Below, piece after piece: positions 23,407 to 31,093 of a stretch of DNA of 64,000 nucleotides (position 1 is the first letter of the stretch; each line of letters begins with the position of its first letter). The notes below the pieces were generated by a model that was not told the DNA's origin, ran no database searches, and was given only the letters and a program-made list of their open reading frames with translations. The position numbers and the translations under genes were made by a program. This DNA comes from Thermosulfurimonas marina. GTDB taxonomy: Bacteria; Desulfobacterota; Thermodesulfobacteria; Thermodesulfobacteriales; Thermodesulfobacteriaceae. Location of the stretch: the NCBI RefSeq assembly GCF_012317585.1, contig NZ_CP042909.1:1116001-1180000 (forward strand). Reading direction: 5' to 3'.

Positions 23407-25149
23407 CTAGTAGAAGATTAAAAGCCAGACATTGGCCAGGGCCACGCTCAGGACCATGTAAACAAAGCCCACCTTCATGTACTCAAAAAAGCGGATGCGG
23501 TGTCCGGCGGCCTCGGCGATCCCCAGAGTGACCACGTTGGCGCTGGCCCCGATCATGGTCCCGTTGCCTCCGAAACAGGCCCCCAGCGCCAGGGCCCACC
23601 AGAGGACGTTCGACTCCGCTCCCGGGATTACCCGGGAGAGATAGGCCACGATGGGAAGCATGGTGGCGGTAAAGGGAATGTTATCCACGAAAGCGCTCAT
23701 GATGGCCGCCACCCAGAGGATGAGGCAGACCGCCGCCGTAAGGGACCCTTTAGAGAGGTGATAGACTTTGTCGGCGATAAGGGAAAGGAGTCCCACCTCT
23801 TCCACCGCCCCCACCAGGATGAAAAGGAACATGAAAAAGAGGAGGGTGGTCCACTCAATGTCCTTTTCTACCACCTCCAGGAGGTCCACCTTCTTGGTGA
23901 CCAGGGCGTAGGTGAAAAGGAGGGAGGCCCCGAAGAGGGCGGCCACCGAGACCTCCATGTGGAAGATCCCGTGCGTGACGAAAAAGAAGATGAGGACGGC
24001 CATGATGATAAGCCCTACGGCCAGCAGGGTCCCGTCGGTGATGCGGTACTCCTCCCGCAGGCGGGCGATGAAACCCTCCACGTCTTCCACCTGGCCCCGG
24101 GCGTAATCCTTTCCATAGACCAGCTTGCTAAAGACAAAGAGGGCGATCATGGAAAGGGCTACCACCGGGGTGAGATTCTTTACAAAATCCATGAAGGTGA
24201 GTCCGGTATAGGAGCCGATCATGATATTCGGAGGGTCGCCGATGAGGGTGGCCGTTCCCCCCACATTGGAGGCCAGGATCTCCGGAATGAGCAGGACCAG
24301 GGGGGAGATCTTGAGGGAGAGAGCGATCTCAATGGTGACCGGGGTCAAAAGGAGCATGGTGGTCACGTTGTCGAGAAAGGCCGAGGTCACGGCGGTAAAG
24401 GCCGAAAGGATGACACAGAGGAGAAAGACATTTCCCCGGGCCAGCTGATAGCTTTTATAAGCGCACCACTGAAAGACCCCGGTGCGCTTGAGGACTCCCA
24501 CCACGATCATCATCCCCATGAGGAGGAAAATCACGTTCATGTCGATGGCCCGGATGGCCCGTTCATAGGAGATGATGTGGTAGGCCGGGTCCCATATCCC
24601 CAGAGTGTAGGTGACTACCAACATGAGGGCCGCCCCGAGCATGGCGGCCACCGTCCGGTGGAGGAGTTCAAAACTGATAAGGGCATAGGCCAGAATAAAG
24701 ACTATGGTGGCGATCCAGAAGGCCGGGCCCAAATGGCGCTCAAGGATCACGTTTTTGACCACGAAAAGATCCTGGCCGTGACGGGCAAGCTCCGAGGGTT
24801 CAATGGAGAGGGTGACCGGCTTAAAACTGCTCTTAAAGATTTCCACCTCCAGCCCGCCTTCCTCCAGGGCCTTTTCCGGGATCTCGGCCACCACCTGAAA
24901 GGAACCGTCGGCCTCGGTTTCGATACTTTCCACCTCCTGGTGCCCGTGCTCCCCCTTGCGGAAGGTCAGGGCCTTCCCGTGGAGGAGAAGCCGGACCTCG
25001 GCCTCGGCCACCGGTTCCTTGTGGGAATCGAGCACCCTTCCGGTAAGATAAAGTCTTAGAAGGGGCTCCGAAGAGGTAGAATCTTCCGCACAGGCCCAGG
25101 CGGTCCAGAAAAGGAGGCCTACCAGGAGCAGTAGGAGCACTTTGCGCAT
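23407..25149 (-). CDS. ArsB/NhaD-type ion transporter with N-terminal periplasmic Ig-like domain
   Basis: A 580-residue protein. A signal peptide (MRKVLLLLLVGLLFWTAWA) is followed by a ~110-residue carboxypeptidase-regulatory-like beta domain (GRVLDSHKEPVAEAEVRL, EADGSFQVVAEIP). Residues ~145-580 hold about 11-12 membrane helices of the ion transporter superfamily. The duplicated signatures are LDNVTTMLLLTPVT / GGTATLIGDPPNI and VDNIPFTATMLPIV / GGNGTMIGASANV. NhaD- and P-type members carry Na+/H+ or anions. I chose the ATG at 25149, with GAGG 8 bases away, over the GTG codons before it. The N-terminal domain is unusual for the family. Confidence 0.88.
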   Translation of the reverse strand: MRKVLLLLLVGLLFWTAWACAEDSTSSEPLLRLYLTGRVLDSHKEPVAEAEVRLLLHGKALTFRKGEHGHQEVESIETEADGSFQVVAEIPEKALEEGGLEVEIFKSSFKPVTLSIEPSELARHGQDLFVVKNVILERHLGPAFWIATIVFILAYALISFELLHRTVAAMLGAALMLVVTYTLGIWDPAYHIISYERAIRAIDMNVIFLLMGMMIVVGVLKRTGVFQWCAYKSYQLARGNVFLLCVILSAFTAVTSAFLDNVTTMLLLTPVTIEIALSLKISPLVLLIPEILASNVGGTATLIGDPPNIMIGSYTGLTFMDFVKNLTPVVALSMIALFVFSKLVYGKDYARGQVEDVEGFIARLREEYRITDGTLLAVGLIIMAVLIFFFVTHGIFHMEVSVAALFGASLLFTYALVTKKVDLLEVVEKDIEWTTLLFFMFLFILVGAVEEVGLLSLIADKVYHLSKGSLTAAVCLILWVAAIMSAFVDNIPFTATMLPIVAYLSRVIPGAESNVLWWALALGACFGGNGTMIGASANVVTLGIAEAAGHRIRFFEYMKVGFVYMVLSVALANVWLLIFY

Positions 25150-25217
25150 GGCCACCACCTCGCGATTCTTTATCTTCTCCGCTTTACTAAATTTCGGGCT
25201 TTTTGTAAATCCCGGAT

Positions 25218-25493
25218 ATGGGCCGGAATTTTAAATCCGCCAAAGATCTGCGCCTCTTTTTGCGGCGCCTTTTCAAGGAGGAATTGAAGGGTCTTCCCCC
25301 GGATTTTCGGATGGAGGTGGAGGTCCTTTCGGTGCGTCCGCCGCGGGCGGCCCTGCGCCTTCCTGTTCCGGCCGAAGGGAATCCGGCCCGGGCCCACCAG
25401 GTGGACCTTTTGGTGGCCCGCCTTCTCGAAGAAGGCCTTTCCTTAGAGGTCTTCTATGCCGACGATCTGGCCGAGGCTGAAGACCTGGGGTGA
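25218..25493 (+). CDS. Hypothetical 91-residue protein
   Basis: A small, soluble, charged protein I do not recognise. It starts MGRNFKSAKDLRLFLRRLF and contains RMEVEVLSVRPPRAALRLP and an acidic end DDLAEAEDLG. Codon third positions are GC-rich like the neighbours, it fills the gap between two opposing genes exactly, and it ends 4 bases before the trmH-like gene. The ribosome site is weak. Probably real, function unknown. Confidence 0.55.
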   Translation: MGRNFKSAKDLRLFLRRLFKEELKGLPPDFRMEVEVLSVRPPRAALRLPVPAEGNPARAHQVDLLVARLLEEGLSLEVFYADDLAEAEDLG

Positions 25494-25497
25494 GGTT

Positions 25498-26148
25498 TTA
25501 TTTTTTCCGTCTCTGGCGCAGCACGTCCTCGTAGGCCCATTTGCGGAGGATGGCCTCTATTTCGGAGGAAGAGAGCTGGGGGCGCTCGTAGAGACCGGCG
25601 GCCTCCCGCTGCCGAAAGGCCTCATAGAGGATGACCGCCGTAGCTACGGAAACATTTAGACTGCGCACCATGCCCACCATGGGGATCATGATGCGGTGCG
25701 TGGCCAGGGGCAGGAGCTCCGGAGAGACCCCCTCCACCTCGTTTCCCACCACGATCACCGTGGGACGGGTATAATCCACTTCGCGAAAATCCCGGGTGCC
25801 CGCCCCCAGCCAGGTGACCACCACCTGAAAGCCCCGGTTCCGGAAGTCCTCCAGGGTGGCGCGGGGGTCCTCGGTCTTGCGCAGAAAGACCCAGCGATGG
25901 GCTCCGAGGGTGACCCCTACATTTATAGGGGCTTCGTAGGGTTCCTCGAAGCCGTACCAGATCTCCTGGAGACCCACGGCCTCGGCGGTGCGGATCAGGG
26001 CGGAGAAGTTGTGTTCATTCTTGACCCGGTCCAGAAAAAGCACGAGGTCCTTTTGGCGCCGGGCGAGGACCTCCCGCATGCGGGCCAATCTCCGGGGAAG
26101 GACCAGATAAGGGTTATCTCTTTCCAAGTCTTCGTAACCCCTCCTCAT
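25498..26148 (-). CDS. TrmH/SpoU family RNA 2'-O-methyltransferase
   Basis: A SAM-dependent methyltransferase of the knotted SPOUT class, most like TrmH (tRNA Gm18). About 216 residues from the ATG at 26148. Motif 1 is NFSALIRTAEAVGLQEIW, motif 2 is VIVVGNEVEGVSPELL, and motif 3 is IPMVGMVRSLNVSVATAV. A basic C-terminal tail (RKWAYEDVLRQRRKK) fits TrmH. The start is uncertain: a TTG at 26127 has the better-placed GGAGGGG site. Either way it overlaps the end of the Crp-like gene, so the two are coupled. Confidence 0.88.
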   Translation of the reverse strand: MRRGYEDLERDNPYLVLPRRLARMREVLARRQKDLVLFLDRVKNEHNFSALIRTAEAVGLQEIWYGFEEPYEAPINVGVTLGAHRWVFLRKTEDPRATLEDFRNRGFQVVVTWLGAGTRDFREVDYTRPTVIVVGNEVEGVSPELLPLATHRIMIPMVGMVRSLNVSVATAVILYEAFRQREAAGLYERPQLSSSEIEAILRKWAYEDVLRQRRKK

Positions 26149-26776
26149 TGAGGATACGGATCCTTTTTCCGGAGACCTCAATGAGCCCGGCCTCGCTGAG
26201 ACGGGAAAGCACCCGGGAGAGGGTCTCCGGCACCGTGCCCAGAAGGGCCGCCAGCTCCCCCTTGGGGATCTCTAAATCGAATTCCGACCCGTTTCTTTCC
26301 GCGAGATAAAGAAGATAGGCCGCCAGTCTTTCCGGGACTTCCTTCAAGGAAAGTGTTTCCACCAGTTCGGCCAGGGAACGCAGACGCAGAGAAAGGAGAG
26401 CCAGCATATTTAGGGCCAGTTCCGGGCGTCGCCGAACGAGGTCCAGGAAGGCTTTGCGGGGAAAGAAGAGTACCCGAGTCTTTTCTAAGGCCTCAGCCCA
26501 GGCCGGATAGCGGGCCTCGGAAAAGAGGGCCGCCTCGGCAAAGGCCTCTCCCGGACCGAAAACATGGAGGATTTGTTGCCGCCCCCGGGCCGAGAGCCGA
26601 TAGACCTTAACCCTCCCTTCCAGGACTAGAAAAAATCCCCGGGCCTCGGCCCCCTCCGAAAAGATGACCTCTCCCTTTTCGAAGACTTTGGAAAGGGCGA
26701 TACCCCGGATCTCGCGCAGGGCCTCCTCTGCAAGCCCCCGAAAAAGAAGGCTTTTCCCCAGAAGTTCCAGTTCCAT
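26114..26776 (-). CDS. Crp/Fnr family transcriptional regulator
   Basis: A 220-residue regulator from the ATG at 26776. The N-terminal cyclic-nucleotide-binding-like barrel (VFEKGEVIFSEGAEARGFFLVLEGRVKVYR, in parts) lacks the N-terminal Cys cluster of Fnr. The C-terminal winged helix has GELAALLGTVPETLSRVLSRL as recognition helix region. A phosphate-binding-cassette-like segment is weak, so the ligand may not be cAMP. It is divergent from the tRNA-Met/tRNA-Cys/queD unit and overlaps the trmH-like gene. Targets are unknown. Confidence 0.9.
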   Translation of the reverse strand: MELELLGKSLLFRGLAEEALREIRGIALSKVFEKGEVIFSEGAEARGFFLVLEGRVKVYRLSARGRQQILHVFGPGEAFAEAALFSEARYPAWAEALEKTRVLFFPRKAFLDLVRRRPELALNMLALLSLRLRSLAELVETLSLKEVPERLAAYLLYLAERNGSEFDLEIPKGELAALLGTVPETLSRVLSRLSEAGLIEVSGKRIRILNEEGLRRLGKR

Positions 26777-26847
26777 AGAGCTTGATTTTAACCCTCCGGC
26801 CACCCTTGACAAAGCCCCGAAGGCCTGAAAGATTTAAGAAATGCGGT

Positions 26848-26919
26848 GGCGGCGTAGCTCAGCGGTAGAGCGGGGATCTCATAAGTCCTAGGTCGGGGGT
26901 TCGAGTCCCTCCGCCGCCA
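26848..26919 (+). tRNA. tRNA-Met (anticodon CAT), no encoded CCA
   Basis: Cloverleaf read by eye: acceptor GGCGGCG pairs with CGCCGCC, D-arm GCTC/GAGC, anticodon loop CTCATAA with CAT at 26880-26882, T-arm GGGGG-TTCGAGT-CCCTC and discriminator A. TGA follows, so the CCA end must be added enzymatically. A CAT anticodon could also mean a lysidine-modified tRNA-Ile; elongator Met is preferred. A TTGACA box at 26806 may belong to its promoter. Confidence 0.88.
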
Positions 26920-26941
26920 TGATAAAATAGAAAGAAGCCGA

Positions 26942-27016
26942 GGCGGCGTAGCCAAGCGGTAAGGCGACGGCCTGCAAAGCCGTGAATCCGGGGTTCGAAT
27001 CCCCGCGCCGCCTCCA
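26942..27016 (+). tRNA. tRNA-Cys (anticodon GCA)
   Basis: Acceptor GGCGGCG/CGCCGCC, anticodon stem ACGGC/GCCGT with loop CTGCAAA (GCA at 26974-26976), T-arm CGGGG-TTCGAAT-CCCCG, discriminator T and encoded CCA. It lies 22 bases after tRNA-Met and 13 bases before the queD start, suggesting a shared transcript. Confidence 0.95.
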
Positions 27017-27029
27017 GATTTTCCAGGAT

Positions 27030-27401
27030 ATGTTCGAGCTTACGGTCCGAGAAGAGTTTGCCGCGGCGCATCAACTCCGGGGCTATGAAGGGGCCTGTGA
27101 GAATCTTCACGGGCACAACTGGCAGGTGGAGGTGAGCGTCCGCGGAAAAGAACTCAATGAGATCGGGATCCTTCTTGATTTTAAGGAACTCAAGCGGGCG
27201 CTCCGGGAAGTGGTGGCGGAGCTCGACCACCGTTTCCTCAACGAGCACCCGGCCTTCGGCAAAGAAAATCCCTCCTCGGAGAACCTGGCCCGCTACATTT
27301 ATCAAAGACTCTGTGAAAAACTCTCGGGGCATCCGGTAAAGGTCTCCCGGGTTACGGTCTGCGAGACCGAAAGGGCCTGTGCCACCTATCTTCCCGACTG
27401 A
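27030..27401 (+). CDS. queD: 6-carboxy-5,6,7,8-tetrahydropterin synthase QueD
   Basis: QueD converts dihydroneopterin triphosphate to 6-carboxytetrahydropterin in queuosine/7-deazaguanine synthesis. From the ATG at 27030 the product has 123 residues. The Zn site His residues are in FAAAHQL and LHGHNW, the catalytic Cys is in ACENLHGH, and GILLDFKELK and LDHRFLNE are family blocks. A longer frame would start inside tRNA-Cys and is rejected. queE follows with a 23-base overlap. The tRNA-Cys gene just upstream appears to be the 5' end of the same unit. Confidence 0.95.
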   Translation: MFELTVREEFAAAHQLRGYEGACENLHGHNWQVEVSVRGKELNEIGILLDFKELKRALREVVAELDHRFLNEHPAFGKENPSSENLARYIYQRLCEKLSGHPVKVSRVTVCETERACATYLPD

Positions 27402-28035
27402 ACCCGTCCTCCGGGTCTTTGAGACCTTCGTGAGCCTTCAGGGGGAAGGTCCGGCTTGTGGTCGGCCGGCCTTTTTCGTGCGTCTGGCCGGCTGTAATCT
27501 GGCCTGTCGCTGGTGTGATACTTCTCCGGCCCGGAGCCCCGAGGCTGGACGCCCCCTAACCCTTTCCGCCATCCTTAAGGAATTCGAGGCCACGGGCCTT
27601 AAGGAGGTCCTCCTTACCGGAGGCGAGCCCCTTCTTCAGGAAGCCTCCCTGGAGCTCATGAGAGCCCTTCTCCGCCGGGGAGCGCGGATCTATCTCGAGA
27701 CCAACGGAAGCCTTTCCCTGAGGTCCGTCCCCCGGGAGGTGGTCAAGATCATGGACTTCAAGACCCCCTCTTCGGGGATGAACGCGTGCATGCTCTACGA
27801 AAACCTGCGCTACCTTACCCCCAGGGACGCGGTGAAATTCGTCATTGCCGACGAGGAGGACTACCGTTTTGCCCGGGAAAAGACGCTGGAGCTCGGGCTT
27901 TTCTTTTTTACCGAAGTCTATTTTTCTCCGGTCTGGGGAGAGATGTCTCCAGAAAGACTGGCCCGTTTAATCCTTGAGGATCGCCTTCCGGTGCGTCTTC
28001 AGGTCCAGCTACACAAGTTCCTGGGCCTTCCCTGA
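27379..28035 (+). CDS. queE: 7-carboxy-7-deazaguanine synthase QueE (radical SAM)
   Basis: QueE rearranges the QueD product to 7-carboxy-7-deazaguanine. The 218-residue protein has an unusual GTG start at 27379 inside queD. The cluster-binding motif is GCNLACRWCDT (CxxxCxxC with W before the last Cys), SLQGEG is the QueE signature near the N-terminus, and TGGEPLLQ binds SAM. The 3' end overlaps the convergent cstA gene by 27 bases. queC and queF are not in the window. Confidence 0.95.
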   Translation: MPPIFPTEPVLRVFETFVSLQGEGPACGRPAFFVRLAGCNLACRWCDTSPARSPEAGRPLTLSAILKEFEATGLKEVLLTGGEPLLQEASLELMRALLRRGARIYLETNGSLSLRSVPREVVKIMDFKTPSSGMNACMLYENLRYLTPRDAVKFVIADEEDYRFAREKTLELGLFFFTEVYFSPVWGEMSPERLARLILEDRLPVRLQVQLHKFLGLP

Positions 28036-29622
28036 AGAAAAGAGCTTCCGGGCCGCCAGGCGCAGGAGAAGCAGGGTCAGGACCAGGAGAATCAGGGAAA
28101 GGACCGCCAGTAACCATTTTCCGGAAAGAAAATTTTTGCGGGCCAGAAGCACGAGCGCCGTAAGGGTGACGGCCAGCATGAAAAGGGCCGGAATTTTCAC
28201 GAAGGCCGCAAAGCGCCCGGTGCTGGTCAGCCAGACGGTGAGGGCCAGCAGGGCCAGGGCCGCAAGCAACTGGTTGGCGGCGCCCATGAGAGGCCAGATC
28301 CTTTGCCAGGCCCCGGAGAAGGCCAGCCCCCCGGCGGCGGCCACTACCAAGAGGGTGAAAAGGGTGCGGCTTCGGGCGGTGGAGACATGTTCCCCGGCGG
28401 GGCTGAAAAACTCTTCCACCATGAAGCGGGCCACCCGGGTGGCGGTATCCAGAGAGGTCAGGGCAAAGGCCGAGACCGCCAGCGCGGCAAAGGCCCGCCC
28501 CTTTTCCGGGGGAATCCCCAGGGCGGAAAGAAAATGCCCGACCCCTAAAGCGAAGGCCGCGATAGGGCCCTTAGCCTTGAGAAGACTCTGGTAGTCGGCC
28601 AGGGTAAACCCGATCACCGCACACAGGGAGACCACCCCCAGGACCCCCTCAAGGAGCATGGCCCCGTAGCCCACGGAACGGGCCTGGGATTCCCGGTCTG
28701 CCTGGCGGGCTGTGGTCCCGGAGGCCACCAGGGAGTGAAATCCGGAGATGGCCCCGCAGGAGGTGATCACGAAAAGGAGGGGAAAAAGAGGGCCGAGGTC
28801 GTTGAAAAAGCCGGTATAGACCGGAAGCCGCACCTCCGGGGCCTTTAAAAAGAGTCCCACCAGGGCCCCCAAAAGGAGGGCGTAAAGGAGAAAGGCGTTA
28901 AGGTAGTCCCGAGGTTGGAGGAGGAGCCAGATGGGAAGGACCGAGGCCAGAAACACATAGCCCAAAAGGAGGGCCCGCCAAAGGGGCTCCTTGAGGTGGA
29001 GGGGGAAGCGAAAGCCCAGCCAGATGGAAAGGGCCAATCCCAGGAGTCCGAAAAGGGTGATTGCCGGAAGGGGGACCCCGGCGCGATAGTAAAGGAGGCC
29101 GAAAAGTACGGCCAGAATCAGAAAGCCCAGAGAGGCCGTGGCTACCGGGGGTGAGGCCACAAAGGTCTTGGCTACGATAACATCGAAGGCGGCCACCACC
29201 AGGATCAGCGTGGCCACGGCGAAGGCCAGAAAAAGCCTCTGGGCGGAGGGGCCAAGATACTGCCGCAGGAGTTCCCCGATGGACCGGCCCTCGTGTCGGA
29301 GGGAGGCGGCCATGGAGCCCATATCGTGTACCCCTCCGGCGAGCACCGCCCCGAGGACCAGCCAGAGAAAGACCCCCAACCAGCCGTAGGAAGCGGCCAG
29401 AATGGGCCCGACTATGGGCCCGGCCCCGGCGATGGAGGCAAAGTGGTGTCCGAAAAGGACCGGGGTGGAGGTGGGCACAAAATCCAGCCCGTCTCGCAGG
29501 CGATGGGCCGGGGTGAGATGCCGGTCGTCCAGGCCAAACCAACGGGAGAGCAGACGGGCATAAAAAAGGTAGCCCGCCAGAAAGATCAGCCCTGCTCCTA
29601 GGCCCAGCCACCTAGCCGACAC
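28009..29622 (-). CDS. cstA: CstA family carbon-starvation / pyruvate or peptide transporter
   Basis: A 537-residue inner-membrane protein with about 14 helices. CstA signatures are TSTPVLFGHHFASIAGAGPIVGP (in part), GAVLAGGVHDMGSM and CGAISGFHSLVASGTTARQ. Relatives take up pyruvate or peptides. The start is a GTG at 29622. The C-terminal half has the LMGAANQLLAALALL stretch. It may bring in pyruvate for the 2-oxoacid oxidoreductase encoded nearby on the same strand; this is inference. Confidence 0.93.
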   Translation of the reverse strand: MSARWLGLGAGLIFLAGYLFYARLLSRWFGLDDRHLTPAHRLRDGLDFVPTSTPVLFGHHFASIAGAGPIVGPILAASYGWLGVFLWLVLGAVLAGGVHDMGSMAASLRHEGRSIGELLRQYLGPSAQRLFLAFAVATLILVVAAFDVIVAKTFVASPPVATASLGFLILAVLFGLLYYRAGVPLPAITLFGLLGLALSIWLGFRFPLHLKEPLWRALLLGYVFLASVLPIWLLLQPRDYLNAFLLYALLLGALVGLFLKAPEVRLPVYTGFFNDLGPLFPLLFVITSCGAISGFHSLVASGTTARQADRESQARSVGYGAMLLEGVLGVVSLCAVIGFTLADYQSLLKAKGPIAAFALGVGHFLSALGIPPEKGRAFAALAVSAFALTSLDTATRVARFMVEEFFSPAGEHVSTARSRTLFTLLVVAAAGGLAFSGAWQRIWPLMGAANQLLAALALLALTVWLTSTGRFAAFVKIPALFMLAVTLTALVLLARKNFLSGKWLLAVLSLILLVLTLLLLRLAARKLFSSGKAQELV

Positions 29623-29653
29623 GGTCTTATTAAAGGCCTCCTTGGGAAAGGCG

Positions 29654-30235
29654 TCAAGTAAGCGGGTCCTCTAAGGGGGGAGGAAGCTTTCCCAGGGCTA
29701 GCGCCAGATATATCACCCGGGAGACCTTTTCCAGGACCAGGGTAAGGTTTAGGGCCTCAAGGAGATGGGCTCCCACGGTGACCGCCCCATGGCGTTCCAG
29801 AACGGCCACCCGGGAGTCCTTTAAGGCCTCGGCCACCGCCCGGGCCAATTCCTCCGAGCCCGGAGGCCAGGCCGGAACCCGGGAGATTTTCCCGAGGAGG
29901 AGTTTTCCCTCGTAAAGGTAGTGTCGGGAGAAATCGAAGCCGGAAAGAAGGAGGGCCAGGGTGTATGGGGGATGGGTGTGGACCACCGCCCCTATCCCCG
30001 GGTGGGCCCGGTAGAGGGCCAGATGCAGAGGGAGTTCCGAGGTAGGATGTCCGGAAAGGATCTTTCCGGAAAGGTCTACCTCCGCCACCTCCTCCGGGCG
30101 CAGGCGGGCCTTGAGCCCCCCGGAAGGGGTCACCAGGATTCGGTCTTTGAGCCTTACCGAAAGGTTCCCTTCCGGTCCGGCAAGAAGTCCCTCCCGGGCC
30201 AGATAGCGGGTGGCCCTGGCCAATGCGCGGCGCAT
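29654..30235 (-). CDS. Class II aldolase/adducin family protein
   Basis: A 193-residue Zn-dependent aldolase of the L-fuculose-phosphate/ribulose-phosphate epimerase type. The Zn-binding His pair is in AVVHTHPPY and the third His in LERHGAVTVG. GNLSVRLKD and TPSGGLKARL bind phosphate, and TSELPLH holds the acid Glu. The substrate is not certain: fuculose-1-phosphate or methylthioribulose-1-phosphate-like sugars are options. It lies 3 bases after korB and is probably co-transcribed. Confidence 0.88.
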   Translation of the reverse strand: MRRALARATRYLAREGLLAGPEGNLSVRLKDRILVTPSGGLKARLRPEEVAEVDLSGKILSGHPTSELPLHLALYRAHPGIGAVVHTHPPYTLALLLSGFDFSRHYLYEGKLLLGKISRVPAWPPGSEELARAVAEALKDSRVAVLERHGAVTVGAHLLEALNLTLVLEKVSRVIYLALALGKLPPPLEDPLT

Positions 30236-30238
30236 CTC

Positions 30239-31093
30239 TCAGAGGTGGTGGGTGGCAATGTGGGCGGAGAGATCCGGGGTCTTTTCCGGGACCCTTACCG
30301 CCTCCTCGTAAAGGGGTTTTTCGACGCGGTAGAAGATCCCTATGGGGATCTCCGCCTCCCGCGCGGAATAGTCCCATTGAAGGGCCAGGTGCAGGGCCGC
30401 CTCAAAGTCCGCCGGATCGTGCTCCGGCCCGATCTCCTTTACGTGTTGATTATAAAATTCGTAGGTGTTGAAGAAGGTATAGCAGGGTTGAAGCACGTCG
30501 ATAAAGGCAAAGCCCCGGTGCTTGAGGGCCTCTTCGATAAGGCCGGCTAAGTGTTCCGGGCGTCCGGCATAGCCCCGGGCCACAAAGGTGGCCCCGCTGG
30601 CCAGCATGAGCTCCAGAGGATTAATGGGGGTCTCAGGGCTCCCCTTGGGGGTGGAGCGGCCCTTGAAACCCTTGGGAGAGGTGGGAGTGAACTGTCCGGT
30701 GGTGAGACCATAGACGGAATTGTTGTGCACCACCAGGGTCAGATCCAGATTGCGTTTGGCGGCAAAAATGAGGTGGGCTATCCCCTCTCCGTAGGCATCT
30801 CCGTCTCCGGCGTGTCCCAGCACGGTGAGTTCTGGACGGGCCAGTTTAAGTCCCATGGCCACCGGAAGCACCCGTCCATGAATACTATAGAAACTATTTA
30901 CCGCCAAATAGTCCACAATTTTGGCGTGACAGCCAATTCCGGAGACCATGACCAGCCGATGGAGGGCCTCCCGTTCCTCCCAGCCCTTGAGCACCCGTTT
31001 TACCGCCGTAAGGATTCCGAAATTCCCGCACCCCGGGCACCAGGTGTTTACCGCATAGGTGTCCAGGGCCTCGGGTCTCCGGCGAAGACTCAC
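30239..31093 (-). CDS. korB: 2-oxoacid:ferredoxin oxidoreductase beta subunit
   Basis: The 284-residue beta subunit binds thiamine diphosphate and a [4Fe-4S] cluster. TWCPGCGNFGIL carries the first two cluster Cys, GIGCHAKIVDY another, and the fourth is probably in LQPCYTFFN. GDGDAYGEG...NNSVYGLTTGQ is the Mg-ThDP site. With the adjacent gamma-alpha chain it makes a two-subunit enzyme that interconverts a 2-oxoacid and acyl-CoA with ferredoxin. The set resembles 2-oxoglutarate oxidoreductase, though the exact 2-oxoacid is open. Its start overlaps the partner gene by 4 bases. Confidence 0.93.
   Translation of the reverse strand: MSLRRRPEALDTYAVNTWCPGCGNFGILTAVKRVLKGWEEREALHRLVMVSGIGCHAKIVDYLAVNSFYSIHGRVLPVAMGLKLARPELTVLGHAGDGDAYGEGIAHLIFAAKRNLDLTLVVHNNSVYGLTTGQFTPTSPKGFKGRSTPKGSPETPINPLELMLASGATFVARGYAGRPEHLAGLIEEALKHRGFAFIDVLQPCYTFFNTYEFYNQHVKEIGPEHDPADFEAALHLALQWDYSAREAEIPIGIFYRVEKPLYEEAVRVPEKTPDLSAHIATHHL

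Noticed and set aside
23500-25059. 519-codon plus-strand open frame
   Set aside because: It is the complement of the ion transporter gene; its Gly/His/Asp-rich content is a typical high-GC shadow.
26982-27029. Longer QueD start at 26982
   Set aside because: It lies inside tRNA-Cys and adds residues not typical of QueD; the ATG at 27030 fits the family.
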